DNA of 64,000 nucleotides, taken from the NCBI GenBank assembly GCA_017302635.1, contig JAFLCX010000002.1, forward strand, positions 1,054,975-1,118,974, written 5' to 3'. Position numbers and translations under genes: made by a program. Shown here one piece after another: positions 28,684 through 38,362 of the stretch. Within the stretch, counting starts at the first letter, position 1; each line of letters begins with the position of its first letter. This DNA is from Hyphomicrobiales bacterium. Its GTDB lineage: Bacteria > Pseudomonadota > Alphaproteobacteria > Rhizobiales > Beijerinckiaceae. The notes below the pieces were generated by a model that was not told the DNA's origin, did not search any database, and saw nothing but the letters and a program-made list of their open reading frames with translations.

Positions 28684-29205
28684 ATGTCGGGCTCGGTCAA
28701 CAAGGTCATTCTCATTGGCAATCTGGGCAAGGACCCCGAGGTCCGCCGGATGCAGAACGGCGATGCGGTGGTCAACCTCAGCGTCGCCACGTCCGAAACC
28801 TGGCGCGACAAGCAATCTGGTGAGCGCAAGGAAAAAACCGAGTGGCACCGGGTGGTGATTTTCAACGAGAACATCGCCAAGGTGGTGGAGCAATATTGCC
28901 GCAAGGGTTCCAAGGTCTACCTCGAGGGCCAATTGCAGACCCGCGAATGGACCGACAAGGACGGCATCAAGAAATACTCGACTGAAGTTGTCATCCAGCG
29001 ATATCGCGGCGAGCTGACGCTGCTCGACGGGCGCGATGGCGGCGGCCGTTCCGAAATGGGTGGCGACGATATGGGCGGCTCGGTCGGGTATGATCGCGGC
29101 GGCTCGGGGGGCGGCATGTCCCGTTCGGGCGGCGGAGGGGGCGGTGGTCGCTCGGCTCCCCCGCGCGGCAAGGGCAGCGATTTCGACGACGAGGTTCCGT
29201 TCTGA
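28684..29205 (+). CDS. ssb: Single-stranded DNA-binding protein
   Basis: SSB coats single-stranded DNA in replication, repair and recombination. The 173-aa product has the OB fold at residues 1-112 ([39 protein letters not shown]). A glycine-rich disordered linker follows (about 118-160), then the acidic tip DFDDEVPF that recruits partner proteins. ATG 28684 follows AAGGAGA. The SOS box upstream suggests LexA control together with uvrA. Confidence 0.97.
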   Translation: MSGSVNKVILIGNLGKDPEVRRMQNGDAVVNLSVATSETWRDKQSGERKEKTEWHRVVIFNENIAKVVEQYCRKGSKVYLEGQLQTREWTDKDGIKKYSTEVVIQRYRGELTLLDGRDGGGRSEMGGDDMGGSVGYDRGGSGGGMSRSGGGGGGGRSAPPRGKGSDFDDEVPF

Positions 29206-29264
29206 TCGTGGCTATGCGATGCCGGCTTCGGCGCTCGGACGGCAGATACTGACCTAAAAAATGA

Positions 29265-29296
29265 GACCGGCCCGCCCGAGGCGGAACCGGTCTTTC
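29265..29296. terminator. Bidirectional terminator between ssb and the rhodanese gene
   Basis: GACCGG ... CCGGTC with an inner CCGCC/GGCGG stem is followed by TCTTT on the plus strand and, on the minus strand, by TCATTTTTT. It can serve both ssb and the convergent sulfurtransferase gene. Confidence 0.7.
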
Positions 29297-29391
29297 AAGG
29301 CTATCCCCGGATCGGGGATTTTCAGTTGTCCACCCTCCGGGAAGGAGAGAGAAACCCGGCGCGGCCAACCGAAACTGGTGTCAGTCCATCC

Positions 29392-30336
29392 TCACGAGCC
29401 GGAACCGGCCTTCGGATTGTGGACCGGGCCCTTTTTCTCGCTCGCGTATTCGAGCATCGAGCCGTCGTAGAGTTTCACGTCGCGCTTCCCGAGCACTTCC
29501 GAGAGCACGAACCAGTCGGTCGCGGCCCAATGGCCGGTGTTGCAGTAGGCGATGGCGGCGCCGTCGCCTGCCGGCGCGAAGATTTTCGCAAGGCTGGCTT
29601 TATCCTTGAGCCGGAAATCCGGGCCGAAAGCCGTGTGATGCGGCACGTTCAGTGCGCCGGGAATATGCCCGAATGCCTCGACGCCGCGATGTTTTTCGAG
29701 GCCGGAGAAGAAGCTTTCCGGGCGACTGTCAATCAGTGCGACATTCTGATTGCTGGCAGCGAGCACATCGTCGAGCTTTGCGCGTAGCCCCTGAACAGGT
29801 TTGGCTTCATAGAGCGCCGCCTGCGGCACCTTCGGTGATCCGGTCTCGACCGGGTAGCCGGCCTGCTGCCAGGCGCGATATCCGCCATCAAGAATGGCGA
29901 CGGAGGTGTGGCCCATCGCCTTGAAGGTCCAGTAGACGCGTGCGGCGGCGCCGAAACTCGTCGCGTCGGTGCCTTCATGCACCACAACGACATGGCTGTC
30001 GTTGGACACACCAAGATCGCCGGCCAGAGCCTCGAATTGAGCCGGCTCAGGCAGGTAGACCGAAACCTTGCCGCGCGGCAAACGCCAGGCGCCGTGTGCA
30101 TAGTCGCCGTGCACCGCTCCGGGGATCCGGCCGCTGTTGAATGTGGCCCGCCCGGCCTCGCGTGTTTCGCCGGACCGGATGTCAAGCACGACAACGCCGC
30201 GCGTGCCCAGTTTCCCTTTCAGGGCGGGAGCGTCAATTACGCCGCGCAGCGGTTCACCAGCATGCGCGAGTGTCGCGAGGACGGCGAGAGAAAGCCCGGC
30301 GAGCGGGGCGGAGAAACGGCGGAGAGGCGAAAGCAT
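29392..30336 (-). CDS. Exported double-rhodanese sulfurtransferase
   Basis: This protein (about 314 aa) has a signal peptide (PLAGLSLAVLATLAHAGEP) and two rhodanese domains. The first is inactive-like (VVLDIRSGETREAGRATFNSG, then GRIPGAVHGDY). The second has the catalytic loop AIAYCNTGHWAATDW, whose Cys carries the persulfide. It probably moves sulfane sulfur from thiosulfate or 3-mercaptopyruvate in the periplasm; the substrate is inferred only. I prefer ATG 30336, with GGGA upstream and a normal short n-region; ATG 30360 is possible. It is divergent from an Lrp/AsnC regulator across an AT-rich operator region. Confidence 0.88.
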   Translation of the reverse strand: MLSPLRRFSAPLAGLSLAVLATLAHAGEPLRGVIDAPALKGKLGTRGVVVLDIRSGETREAGRATFNSGRIPGAVHGDYAHGAWRLPRGKVSVYLPEPAQFEALAGDLGVSNDSHVVVVHEGTDATSFGAAARVYWTFKAMGHTSVAILDGGYRAWQQAGYPVETGSPKVPQAALYEAKPVQGLRAKLDDVLAASNQNVALIDSRPESFFSGLEKHRGVEAFGHIPGALNVPHHTAFGPDFRLKDKASLAKIFAPAGDGAAIAYCNTGHWAATDWFVLSEVLGKRDVKLYDGSMLEYASEKKGPVHNPKAGSGS

Positions 30337-30396
30337 CAGGTTTTTCCCGGTCATCAACATGAGATTTTATTAGAATTTTTTTCTGCAAATAACAAC

Positions 30397-30437
30397 GATT
30401 GACAATCGAATAGGAAAAATGTTCTAGATTGAAAATC
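30397..30437. promoter_or_regulatory. Tandem palindromic operator, likely for the Lrp/AsnC regulator
   Basis: Two copies of the 11-bp palindrome GATTGAMAATC are found: GATTGACAATC at 30397-30407 and GATTGAAAATC at 30427-30437. They are exactly 30 bp apart, about three helical turns. The first overlaps a TTGACA (30399-30404) that could be the -35 of the regulator gene. Spacing on one face of the helix is typical of Lrp-family binding; the link to this regulator is inferred from adjacency. Confidence 0.6.
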
Positions 30438-30477
30438 AGTTCCGGGCGAAAAATTTGTCATTCAGGGTTGGAACACA

Positions 30478-30969
30478 ATGGATTCCTTCGACCGCGCCAT
30501 CCTCGCCATCCTCCAGCAGGATTCGTCGCTGCCGCTCAACGAAATCGCGAGCCGTGTCGGGCTCTCGCCAACACCTTGCTGGAACCGCATCCGCAAGATG
30601 GAGGAGTTGGGCATCATCACCGGGCGCGTGGCCTTGCTCGACTCGGCACGGCTCGGTTTGGGCGTGACGGTGTTTGTCTCGATCGAGACCAGCGACCATT
30701 CCGAAAGCTGGCTCACGCGCTTTGCCGCCGCGGTTTCCGCGATGCCCGAGGTCGTGGATGTCTACCGCATGTCGGGTGATGTCGATTACATGCTGCGCGT
30801 TGTGGTGCCCGGCATTGATTCCTACGACGGATTCTACCGCCGCCTCATCAAGTCCGTGCCGCTCAAGAATGTCACGTCGCGCTTCGCGATGGAGAAGGTG
30901 AAGGCAACAACGGCACTGCCGCTGGATCACTCGCCGGTCTTCAAGGTCCGGAAGAAGACCGGCAAATAG
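30478..30969 (+). CDS. Lrp/AsnC family transcriptional regulator
   Basis: The 163-aa protein has an N-terminal helix-turn-helix (residues 1-60: MDSFDRAILAILQQDSSLPL, then EIASRVGLSPTPCWNRIRKM). A C-terminal RAM ligand-binding domain follows (about 68-150: VEVVDVYRMSGDVDYMLRV is close to the family line). Family members respond to amino acids. The divergent sulfurtransferase and the intergenic palindromes suggest local control linked to cysteine or another sulfur amino acid, which is inference. It runs tail to tail with marC, 6 nt apart. Confidence 0.92.
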   Translation: MDSFDRAILAILQQDSSLPLNEIASRVGLSPTPCWNRIRKMEELGIITGRVALLDSARLGLGVTVFVSIETSDHSESWLTRFAAAVSAMPEVVDVYRMSGDVDYMLRVVVPGIDSYDGFYRRLIKSVPLKNVTSRFAMEKVKATTALPLDHSPVFKVRKKTGK

Positions 30970-30975
30970 GGTTGC

Positions 30976-31623
30976 TCACCCTGCCGCGATCACCGCTTTC
31001 ACGCCATCGATCACGAATTGCACAGCGAGAGCCGCGAGGATAACACCCAGCAGTCTTGTGAGCACGAGGTTACCGGTGACACCCAGCACTTTTGAGAGTT
31101 TCTCGGCGACAAAGAACGTGAGCAGGCACGAGAGCGAGACAATCGCGATCACCAGCATCAGGGCCGACAGCTTCAGCGGATCGCCATAGGCCGTGCCGGC
31201 GGTCAGCATGGTGGCGGTGATGGTTCCCGGCCCCGCCATCAGCGGAATGGCAAGCGGGAAAGCCGCGACATTGCGAATGTGATCCTCGTTGATGGCGGTG
31301 GAAGCCACGTTGGTCTTGCGCCGGTTGCGGATCTCGAAAATCATCTCGAACGAAATCCAGAACAGCAACAGGCCGCCGGCAATGCGGAAAGCCGGCACGG
31401 AAATGCCGAGAGCTTTCAGTACGGTTTGGCCGAAAAACGCAAAACCCACCATCACACCGGCCGCGATCAGAGTGGCGCGGAGCGCGACACTGCGCTGCTC
31501 TTTCGGAGTCATGCCCATCGTCAGGGACAGGAAGATGGGCGCGAGGCCCGGAGGATCCACCGTGACCATCAAGGTCGTGAGTGCCGAGAGAAAATAATCG
31601 ATCGTCGAGGGCCAGAGGAGCAT
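30976..31623 (-). CDS. MarC family integral membrane protein
   Basis: The 215-aa protein has six predicted hydrophobic helices and the MarC signatures TVDPPGLAPIFLSLT near the N-terminus, FPLAIPLMAGPGTITATML in the middle and NLVLTRLLGVILAALAVQF near the end. MarC proteins were once linked to multiple antibiotic resistance, but their transport role is unproven. It is divergent from gyrA and convergent with the Lrp gene. Confidence 0.9.
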   Translation of the reverse strand: MLLWPSTIDYFLSALTTLMVTVDPPGLAPIFLSLTMGMTPKEQRSVALRATLIAAGVMVGFAFFGQTVLKALGISVPAFRIAGGLLLFWISFEMIFEIRNRRKTNVASTAINEDHIRNVAAFPLAIPLMAGPGTITATMLTAGTAYGDPLKLSALMLVIAIVSLSCLLTFFVAEKLSKVLGVTGNLVLTRLLGVILAALAVQFVIDGVKAVIAAG

Positions 31624-31794
31624 GGCGGGACTTTCTGAAAACAGGTGCCCATCAATGGGTTGTTGTGGCGGCCTTTGTCAAAGGAGCAATACCCGACTTA
31701 TCCCCACCCTGCATTCGCCATCGAGAATGGAATCGCCTAGAGACAGGTCTCGCGCGCGTGCTCGCGTGCGGAAACGGTTCAAAGGGGTTGCATC

Positions 31795-34554
31795 GTGGCA
31801 GACGACAACAAGGATGGCGGCGCGGGTTCCATGCCCGGTGCGGATGGCTCGGAAATCCGGCCCATCTCCATCACCGAGGAGATGAGGCGCAGCTACCTCG
31901 ATTACGCGATGAGCGTGATCGTTTCGCGTGCTCTGCCCGATGTGCGCGACGGCCTCAAGCCTGTGCACCGGCGCATCCTGTTCTCGATGCACGAAAGCAG
32001 CTACACGCCCGACAAGCCCTATCGCAAGTCGGCCCGCGTGGTCGGTGATGTGATCGGTAAATACCATCCGCACGGCGACCAATCGATCTATGATGCCATG
32101 GTGCGCATGGCGCAGGATTTCTCGATGAGCCTGATGCTCATCGACGGGCAGGGCAATTTCGGCTCGGTCGATGGCGACCCTCCAGCAGCGATGCGCTACA
32201 CCGAGGCGCGCCTCTCGAAGCCCGCCATGCATCTCCTGACCGATCTCGATGAGGACACGGTCAATTTCCAGCCCAATTACGACGGCTCGGAGCACGAGCC
32301 GACCGTGATGCCGGCGCGGTTCCCGAACCTGCTGGTCAACGGCGCGGGCGGCATCGCGGTGGGCATGGCGACCAACATTCCGCCGCACAATCTGGGCGAA
32401 GTGATCGACGCTGTGCTCGCCGTGATGGAAAACCCCGCCATCGAAATCAGCGAACTCAACGAGATCGTCAAAGGGCCTGATTTTCCAACCGGCGGCCTCA
32501 TTCTGGGGCGCGGCGGCATCCGCTCGGCCTTCCATACCGGGCGCGGGTCGGTGATCATGCGCGCCCGCGCCGAGATCGAGGAGATCCGCAAGGATCGCGA
32601 GGCGATCGTCGTCACCGAGATCCCGTATCAGGTGAACAAGGCAGTGCTGATCGAACGCATCGCCGAACTCGTGCGCGAGAAGAAGCTCGAAGGCATCGCC
32701 GACCTGCGCGACGAAAGCGACCGTGCGGGCATGCGCATCGTGATCGAACTGAAGCGCGACGCCGTGGGCGATATCGTGCTCAACCAGCTCTATCGCCACA
32801 CGGCCTTGCAGACCTCCTTCGGGGTCAACATGGTGGCGCTGAATGGCGGCCGCCCCGAGCTGATGAACCTCAAGGATATGCTCGCGGCTTTCATCGCCTT
32901 CCGCGAGGAAGTGATCAGCCGCCGCACGAAATTCCGGCTCAACAAGGCGCGCGACCGGGCCCACGTGCTCGTGGGCCTCGCGATTGCGGTGGCGAATATC
33001 GATGAAGTCATCCGCCTGATCCGCGCTTCCGCCAACGCTGAAAGCGCGCGCGAGCAATTGATGGCGCGCGAATGGCCGGCAAGCGACGTGGCTTCGCTGA
33101 TCGCACTGATCGACGACCCCAAACACCGCATGCGCGATGATGGCACCTATCGCCTCTCGGAACGGCAGGCCAATGCCATCCTCGAATTGCGCCTCAACCG
33201 CCTCACCGCCTTGGGCCGTGAGGAAATCGGCGAGGAACTCGAGAAAATCGCCGCCGAAATCCGTGATTTCCTCGATATCCTGAGTTCGCGCGCCCGTATT
33301 TTCGGCATCATCACTGACGAACTGACCGCCATTCGTTCGGCCCATTCCGTGCCGCGCCGCACCGAAATCATCGAGGCTGACAGCGATTTCGAGGATGAGG
33401 ACCTGATCGCGCGCGAGGATATGGTCGTCACCTTCAGCCATGCGGGCTACATCAAGCGCGTACCGCTTTCGACCTACCGCGCGCAGCGCCGCGGTGGCAA
33501 GGGCCGCTCGGGCATGGCCACGCGCGACGAGGATTTCGTCTCGCGCCTGTTCGTTGCCTCCACGCATACGCCGATCCTGTTCTTCTCCTCGGCCGGGCAG
33601 GTCTATAAGGAGAAGGTCTGGCGGCTGCCGATTGCGCCACCGAACGGGCGCGGCAAGGCGCTCGTGAACATGCTTCCGCTCGAAAAAGACGAGCGCATCA
33701 CCACCATCATGCCGCTGCCGGAGGATGAGGAGAGCTGGGCCGAACTCGACGTGATGTTCGCGACGACCAGCGGCAATGTGCGCCGCAACAAGCTTTCGGA
33801 TTTCATTCAGGTCAACCGCAACGGCAAGATCGCAATGAAGCTCGATGAGGGCGACCAGATCGTTGATGTCGCGACCTGCTCCGAGGCTGATAACGTGCTG
33901 CTCACCACCGCGCGCGGCCAGTGCATCCGCTTCTCGGTGGATGAGGTGCGCGTTTTCAAGGGACGCGATTCCACCGGCGTGCGCGGCATCAACCTCGGCG
34001 AGCAGGATCACGTGATTTCGCTCACCATCCTGCGCCACATGGATGCCACCGCTGAAGAGCGCGCAGCCTACCTCAAGATGCGCCGCGCGATGGCGGGAGA
34101 GGCCGAAGAGAGTGGCGCCGACGCTGAAGAAGCCGTGACCGAGGCTGCGCTGACGCAGGAGCGCTATGCCGAGATGGGCGGGGCCGAGCAGTTCGTGCTC
34201 ACTTTGAGCGAAAATGGCTATGGCAAGCGCACCTCATCTTACGAATACCGCATCACCGGGCGCGGCGGCAAAGGCATCGTCGCGATGGTCGTCAACGAGC
34301 GCAACGGCAAGCTTGTCGCCTCGTTCCCGGTGGAGGAAAGCGACCAGATCATGCTGGTTTCCGATGGCGGCCAGCTTATCCGCTGCCCGGTCAACGGCAT
34401 CCGCGTCGCAGGGCGCGGCACGCAGGGCGTTATCGTCTTCAATACCGCGGCCGATGAAAAGGTCGTCTCGGTCGAGCGCGTCAGCGAAGGCGAGGGTGAT
34501 GATGATGGGGATGGCGATGAGGGGGCGGGCGAACCCTCCGCGACGGAAGCCTGA
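31795..34554 (+). CDS. gyrA: DNA gyrase subunit A
   Basis: GyrA is the DNA-cutting subunit of gyrase, which adds negative supercoils. The 919-aa protein has the winged-helix/tower domain with catalytic Tyr135 ([10 protein letters not shown]) and the C-terminal beta-pinwheel with the GyrA box QRRGGKG. An acidic tail of about 25 residues ends the protein. In the quinolone-contact helix the sequence is [10 protein letters not shown]: Gln96 stands at the E. coli Ser83 position, while Asp100 (E. coli Asp87) is kept. GTG 31795 follows AAAGGGG at a proper distance. panC follows 2 nt after the stop. Confidence 0.97.
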   Translation: MADDNKDGGAGSMPGADGSEIRPISITEEMRRSYLDYAMSVIVSRALPDVRDGLKPVHRRILFSMHESSYTPDKPYRKSARVVGDVIGKYHPHGDQSIYDAMVRMAQDFSMSLMLIDGQGNFGSVDGDPPAAMRYTEARLSKPAMHLLTDLDEDTVNFQPNYDGSEHEPTVMPARFPNLLVNGAGGIAVGMATNIPPHNLGEVIDAVLAVMENPAIEISELNEIVKGPDFPTGGLILGRGGIRSAFHTGRGSVIMRARAEIEEIRKDREAIVVTEIPYQVNKAVLIERIAELVREKKLEGIADLRDESDRAGMRIVIELKRDAVGDIVLNQLYRHTALQTSFGVNMVALNGGRPELMNLKDMLAAFIAFREEVISRRTKFRLNKARDRAHVLVGLAIAVANIDEVIRLIRASANAESAREQLMAREWPASDVASLIALIDDPKHRMRDDGTYRLSERQANAILELRLNRLTALGREEIGEELEKIAAEIRDFLDILSSRARIFGIITDELTAIRSAHSVPRRTEIIEADSDFEDEDLIAREDMVVTFSHAGYIKRVPLSTYRAQRRGGKGRSGMATRDEDFVSRLFVASTHTPILFFSSAGQVYKEKVWRLPIAPPNGRGKALVNMLPLEKDERITTIMPLPEDEESWAELDVMFATTSGNVRRNKLSDFIQVNRNGKIAMKLDEGDQIVDVATCSEADNVLLTTARGQCIRFSVDEVRVFKGRDSTGVRGINLGEQDHVISLTILRHMDATAEERAAYLKMRRAMAGEAEESGADAEEAVTEAALTQERYAEMGGAEQFVLTLSENGYGKRTSSYEYRITGRGGKGIVAMVVNERNGKLVASFPVEESDQIMLVSDGGQLIRCPVNGIRVAGRGTQGVIVFNTAADEKVVSVERVSEGEGDDDGDGDEGAGEPSATEA

Positions 34555-34556
34555 TC

Positions 34557-35411
34557 ATGCCCCAACCCATCGTTCTGGATACCATCAACGCCCTGCGGAT
34601 CTGGCGCAATGCCGAGCGGCGCGCAGGAAAGCGCGTCGGCCTCGTGCCCACGATGGGCGCGCTGCATCAGGGGCATATCAGCCTCGTGAATGCCGTGCGC
34701 GAGGAGGCCGAAAGCGTGGTCACCTCGATTTTCGTGAACCCGATCCAGTTCGCGCCTCACGAAGATTTCTCAAAATATCCTCGCGCATTCGAGCGTGATC
34801 TTGAACTTCTGGGTGAGGTCGATTGCGACGCCGTTTTCGCACCGTCCGTGAGCGAAATGTATCCGGAGGGTTTTGCAACCGCGATCAACCTCGTGGGGCC
34901 GGCGGCAGTGGGGCTGGAGGACAAATTCCGCCCCACGCATTTCACGGGCGTTGCGACGGTTGTGGGCAAATTGCTGTTGCAGGCTTTGCCGGAGGTCGCC
35001 GTGTTCGGCGAGAAGGATTTCCAGCAACTCGCGGTGATCCGCCGCATGGTGCGCGATCTCGATATGGGCGTCGAAATTCTTGGCGCGCCAACCTTGCGTG
35101 AAGCCGATGGTCTCGCGATGTCATCGCGCAATGTGTACCTCTCGGCGCAGGAGCGCGAGAAAGCGGTCGTCATCCATCAGACCTTGCTGGAAGCCGCTGA
35201 GGCGGCGCAGGCCGGCATGCCGCTGCACGCGATCGAAAAGGAAGCCGAGGGCACGCTCTCGGAACTCGGTTTTGTGGTTGATTATGTGGCGATCCGCGAC
35301 AGCGTCACTCTTGCAGAACCGGTCGATGGCGCCAAGCCGGGCTCGCTGCGCATCCTCGCGGCTGCAAAGCTCGGGCAGACGCGGCTGATCGACAATATCG
35401 CGGTGGGGTGA
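34557..35411 (+). CDS. panC: Pantothenate synthetase
   Basis: PanC condenses pantoate with beta-alanine using ATP, in the coenzyme A pathway. The 284-aa protein has the nucleotide-binding VPTMGALHQGHISLV with the HxGH motif, SIFVNPIQFAPHEDFSKYPR, and FGEKDFQQLAVIRRM, all standard. It begins 2 nt after gyrA, which suggests read-through from the gyrA promoter. coaD, a later step of the same pathway, lies 2.4 kb downstream. Confidence 0.97.
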   Translation: MPQPIVLDTINALRIWRNAERRAGKRVGLVPTMGALHQGHISLVNAVREEAESVVTSIFVNPIQFAPHEDFSKYPRAFERDLELLGEVDCDAVFAPSVSEMYPEGFATAINLVGPAAVGLEDKFRPTHFTGVATVVGKLLLQALPEVAVFGEKDFQQLAVIRRMVRDLDMGVEILGAPTLREADGLAMSSRNVYLSAQEREKAVVIHQTLLEAAEAAQAGMPLHAIEKEAEGTLSELGFVVDYVAIRDSVTLAEPVDGAKPGSLRILAAAKLGQTRLIDNIAVG

Positions 35412-35447
35412 CTTGCCGCTGTGGGTTGCAATACCCAGATCAGCAGC

Positions 35448-36035
35448 ATGCAGGACCCCACAGTCACCATCGCCCACACCTTACCGGAAGAATTCAGGGA
35501 AGCGGCGACAAGCCTCTACCTGGATGCATTTTACGCGAAGGTTGAGCCCATTCTGGGTTCCAGAGCCCGCGCACATCGGTTCCTCCTGCCTCATTTGAGA
35601 GCAGACAGGCTGATTGCAGCGATCGGAGACAACAACCTGCTTGGCATTGCTGGGCTGCACTATGGTGGCTTCGGCGCATTTGAGCCGAGGCTTTCCGCCT
35701 TTCTGCGTGAGTTCGGAATATCCGCGCTGTGGCGTATACCGCTCGCGCTTGTGATGAAGCGAGCGGAAGTCGACGGGGTGTTGCTGATGGACGGGCTGTC
35801 CGTCAGCCCGGCTGCGCGAGGGCGAGGCATCGGGACGCGGCTTCTTGATGCTGTTGTCGACCGCGCACGGCAGATGAGGCTCGCCAAGGTCAGACTCGAC
35901 GTGGTCGACACGAACCCAGACGCGCGCCGGCTTTATGAGAGGCTTGGTTTTGTCCCCGATGGTTCGGTGGAGTTGAGGTTCCTCTCCCGCTGCTTCCCTT
36001 TTCGCAGCGCGACGCGGATGTTCAAGTCCGTTTGA
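35448..36035 (+). CDS. GNAT family N-acetyltransferase
   Basis: The product (195 aa from ATG 35448; GTG 35421 is an alternative) has the GNAT acetyl-CoA motif LSVSPAARGRGIGTRLLDAV, followed by VRLDVVDTNPDARRLYERLGF. This resembles RimI-like acyltransferases, but the acceptor cannot be told. Codons such as AGA and AGG, and a visibly lower G+C than its neighbours, suggest it was acquired separately. It ends 2 nt before the stop of the convergent PPK2 gene. Confidence 0.8.
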   Translation: MQDPTVTIAHTLPEEFREAATSLYLDAFYAKVEPILGSRARAHRFLLPHLRADRLIAAIGDNNLLGIAGLHYGGFGAFEPRLSAFLREFGISALWRIPLALVMKRAEVDGVLLMDGLSVSPAARGRGIGTRLLDAVVDRARQMRLAKVRLDVVDTNPDARRLYERLGFVPDGSVELRFLSRCFPFRSATRMFKSV

Positions 36036-36037
36036 CC

Positions 36038-36943
36038 TCACCCCGCCAACAGCGCCTTGCGTGCCTCGGCCAGTTTTGCGGTCTCCTCGGGTGACAATGT
36101 CGGATATTGCAGATCGAGGCTTTCAAGTTCCGCGATCAGCGCACCCATCACTGCGAGTCGCATGAACCATTTCCGGTCGGCTGGAATGACATACCACGGC
36201 GCGTGTTTCGCTGCCGTTGCGCCGATGGCGCTTTCGTAAGCGGCCATATAGGCATCCCAATGGGCGCGCTCGGCGACATCCTTCGCGTTGAATTTCCAGT
36301 TCTTGTTCGGATCATCGATCCGCTCAAGCTGGCGCGCCTTCTGCTCATCCTTCGAGACATTGAGAAACAGCTTGATGATCTTGGTGCCGCTTTGCGCGAG
36401 GTGGCGCTCGTGATCGGCAATGGCGCTGAGGCGGCTCTCCCAGAACGCCTTCGAACCGGGTTCCGAGGCAAACGGATTGTTCGGCGGCAGGCGCTGGCCT
36501 TTCAGGAATTCCGGATGCACACGCACCACCAGCGCCTCTTCGTAATAGGAGCGATTGTGGATGCCGATGCGGCCGCGCTCCGGCAGCGCCCGCGAGGTGC
36601 GCCATAGGAAATCATGATCGAGTTCCTCGGGCGAGGGGGCCTTGAACGAGAAAACCTGACAGCCTTGCGGGTTCACGCCTGACATCACATGCTCGATGGT
36701 AGAATCCTTGCCGGCCGCATCCATCGCCTGCAAGATCACCAGCACCGACCACGTATCGGAAGCATACAGCCGCTCCTGAAGATCACGCAGGCGCTCCTTG
36801 CCGAGTTCCAGCAGGGTCTTGCCCTCGTCCTTCGTGAGGGTAACGCCGCCCATGTCGTCCGGCGCATGCTGGGAGAGCGCAAAGCCCTTTCCTTTCGTGA
36901 TGCGGAAGGGGGCCACAAAGGCGGCGGGATCATCGAGAACCAT
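36038..36943 (-). CDS. ppk2: Polyphosphate kinase 2 family phosphotransferase
   Basis: The 301-aa protein belongs to the PPK2 family, which moves phosphate between polyphosphate and nucleotides. It has the Walker A-like LQAMDAAGKDSTIEHVMSG, the lid segment IGIHNRSYYEEALVVRVHPE, and WYVIPADRKWFMRLAVM near the end. The one-domain length fits the polyP:AMP/ADP phosphotransferase branch; whether it favours mono- or diphosphates cannot be seen. Start 36943 has GGAG 7 nt upstream. Confidence 0.9.
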   Translation of the reverse strand: MVLDDPAAFVAPFRITKGKGFALSQHAPDDMGGVTLTKDEGKTLLELGKERLRDLQERLYASDTWSVLVILQAMDAAGKDSTIEHVMSGVNPQGCQVFSFKAPSPEELDHDFLWRTSRALPERGRIGIHNRSYYEEALVVRVHPEFLKGQRLPPNNPFASEPGSKAFWESRLSAIADHERHLAQSGTKIIKLFLNVSKDEQKARQLERIDDPNKNWKFNAKDVAERAHWDAYMAAYESAIGATAAKHAPWYVIPADRKWFMRLAVMGALIAELESLDLQYPTLSPEETAKLAEARKALLAG

Positions 36944-37061
36944 TCGGGAACTCCCTCAAAAGGTGCGACAATCCTGCATGTCCGGCGCGCGCCCGCAAGC
37001 CGGGTTGTGAATTCGCGGCTGAGAAGGCATATCAGCCGCGATCTTGAACAAGGCGCGGCTC

Positions 37062-37739
37062 ATGGAATTCGGCATCATCTACGATTGCGACGGCACGCTG
37101 ATTGATAGCGAGCACATCGCCGGTTCTGTCTGCGCCGAGGCGCTGACGAAAGTCGGCTGGCCGATCTCGATGCGCGAGTTCAACGCGCGTTTCAACGGCG
37201 TGCCGGTGAAGGAAACCTGGAACATCTTGCGCGCGGAACTGCCGTTTGATCTGCCTCCCGGTTTCAACGAGGCGATCAATGCCGAAATATACCGGCGCTT
37301 TGAAACCGAACTGTCCGTTGTTCCCGGCGTGATGGAAGCCATCCACGCAATCGAGGGGCCCCGGGCCGTGGCATCCTCGACCGGGCTCGTGACGTTAAAG
37401 AGAAACCTCGATTCCACTGGCCTTTCCGCTTTTTTCGGCCAGCATATCTACTCGGCCAGCCAGGTGGCACGCGGGAAGCCGGCGCCCGATGTGTTCCTTT
37501 TTGCCGCGAGCCAGTTGGGGCTTGACCCCGCACATGCCTTGGTAATCGAGGATTCAGTGGCAGGTGTTGTTGCGGCCTTGCGGGCCGGTATGCGGGTGAT
37601 CGGTTTCACCGGCGCATGCCACGGTGCCGATGATATCGGCGAGAGGCTGGCCGCTGCTGGCGCTCTCTCGGTGATTGCTGAAATGCGGGAGCTGCCCGGC
37701 CTTGTGGCCAAGCTGCGCGTCGGGGGTCGATCTCCATAA
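37062..37739 (+). CDS. HAD-superfamily phosphatase (subfamily IA)
   Basis: The 225-aa protein has the four HAD motifs: IIYDCDGTLIDSE (nucleophile Asp first), VASSTG, a Lys in SQVARGKPAPDVFLFA, and ALVIEDSVAGVVAALRAG. The cap sits between motifs I and II, as in phosphoglycolate phosphatase or beta-phosphoglucomutase relatives. Substrate is not evident. ATG 37062 follows AAGG 8 nt upstream; a TTG at 37044 is less likely. Confidence 0.88.
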   Translation: MEFGIIYDCDGTLIDSEHIAGSVCAEALTKVGWPISMREFNARFNGVPVKETWNILRAELPFDLPPGFNEAINAEIYRRFETELSVVPGVMEAIHAIEGPRAVASSTGLVTLKRNLDSTGLSAFFGQHIYSASQVARGKPAPDVFLFAASQLGLDPAHALVIEDSVAGVVAALRAGMRVIGFTGACHGADDIGERLAAAGALSVIAEMRELPGLVAKLRVGGRSP

Positions 37740-37829
37740 ACGCCAGCGAATGCATTGCCTTTCCGAGCGAAGCACATTACCTCCCCACGGCAAGAAAAGG
37801 CTGAAACAGCCCGAGGAGCGGCGCGCACC

Positions 37830-38327
37830 ATGCCCCATATCGCGTTTTATGCCGGCTCCTTCGATCCGCCGACAGACGGGCATCTCGATGTCATTCGTCG
37901 TGCGCTCGCCGTTTGCGATGAACTCGTCATCGCCATTGGCACGCATCCCGGCAAGGCCCCGCTTTTCAGCGTTGAAGAGCGCATCGCCATGCTGGATCGC
38001 GTGGTCAAAGACGCCGTGGCAGGGAAACCGGTTCGGGTCACGACATTCGACGATCTCACCGTGCACGCCGCGCGGCGCGTTCATGCCACGATCCTGATCC
38101 GTGGGCTGCGCGACGGCACCGACCTCGATTACGAGATGCAACTCGCTGGTATGAACGGCACGATCGCGCCTGAAATCCAGACCGTCTTCGTGCCGGCCTC
38201 GCCGCCCGTGCGCCCGATCACGGCCACATTGGTACGCCAGATCGCGTCTCTTGGCGGCGATGTCTCGGGCTTTGTGCCCAAAGCCGTGCTGAGCGCGCTG
38301 AACAAGAAGTTCCCCGCCAAACGCTGA
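37830..38327 (+). CDS. coaD: Phosphopantetheine adenylyltransferase
   Basis: CoaD joins ATP and 4'-phosphopantetheine to dephospho-CoA, the penultimate step of coenzyme A synthesis. The 165-aa product has the [18 protein letters not shown] nucleotide site (TxGH), [11 protein letters not shown] and [19 protein letters not shown], then [23 protein letters not shown] 37830 gives the conserved N-terminus [14 protein letters not shown] and has GAGGAG upstream; a longer in-frame start at 37755 lacks support. The cyclophilin genes follow. Confidence 0.96.
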   Translation: MPHIAFYAGSFDPPTDGHLDVIRRALAVCDELVIAIGTHPGKAPLFSVEERIAMLDRVVKDAVAGKPVRVTTFDDLTVHAARRVHATILIRGLRDGTDLDYEMQLAGMNGTIAPEIQTVFVPASPPVRPITATLVRQIASLGGDVSGFVPKAVLSALNKKFPAKR

Positions 38328-38362
38328 ACAGCCAGAAACAACCTCACGAAAGCAGGAAAACC

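Noticed and set aside
31678..34038. Long open frame (786 codons) on the minus strand opposite gyrA
   Set aside because: Antisense shadow of gyrA; repeated His/Asp/Arg runs come from the codon bias of the real gene.
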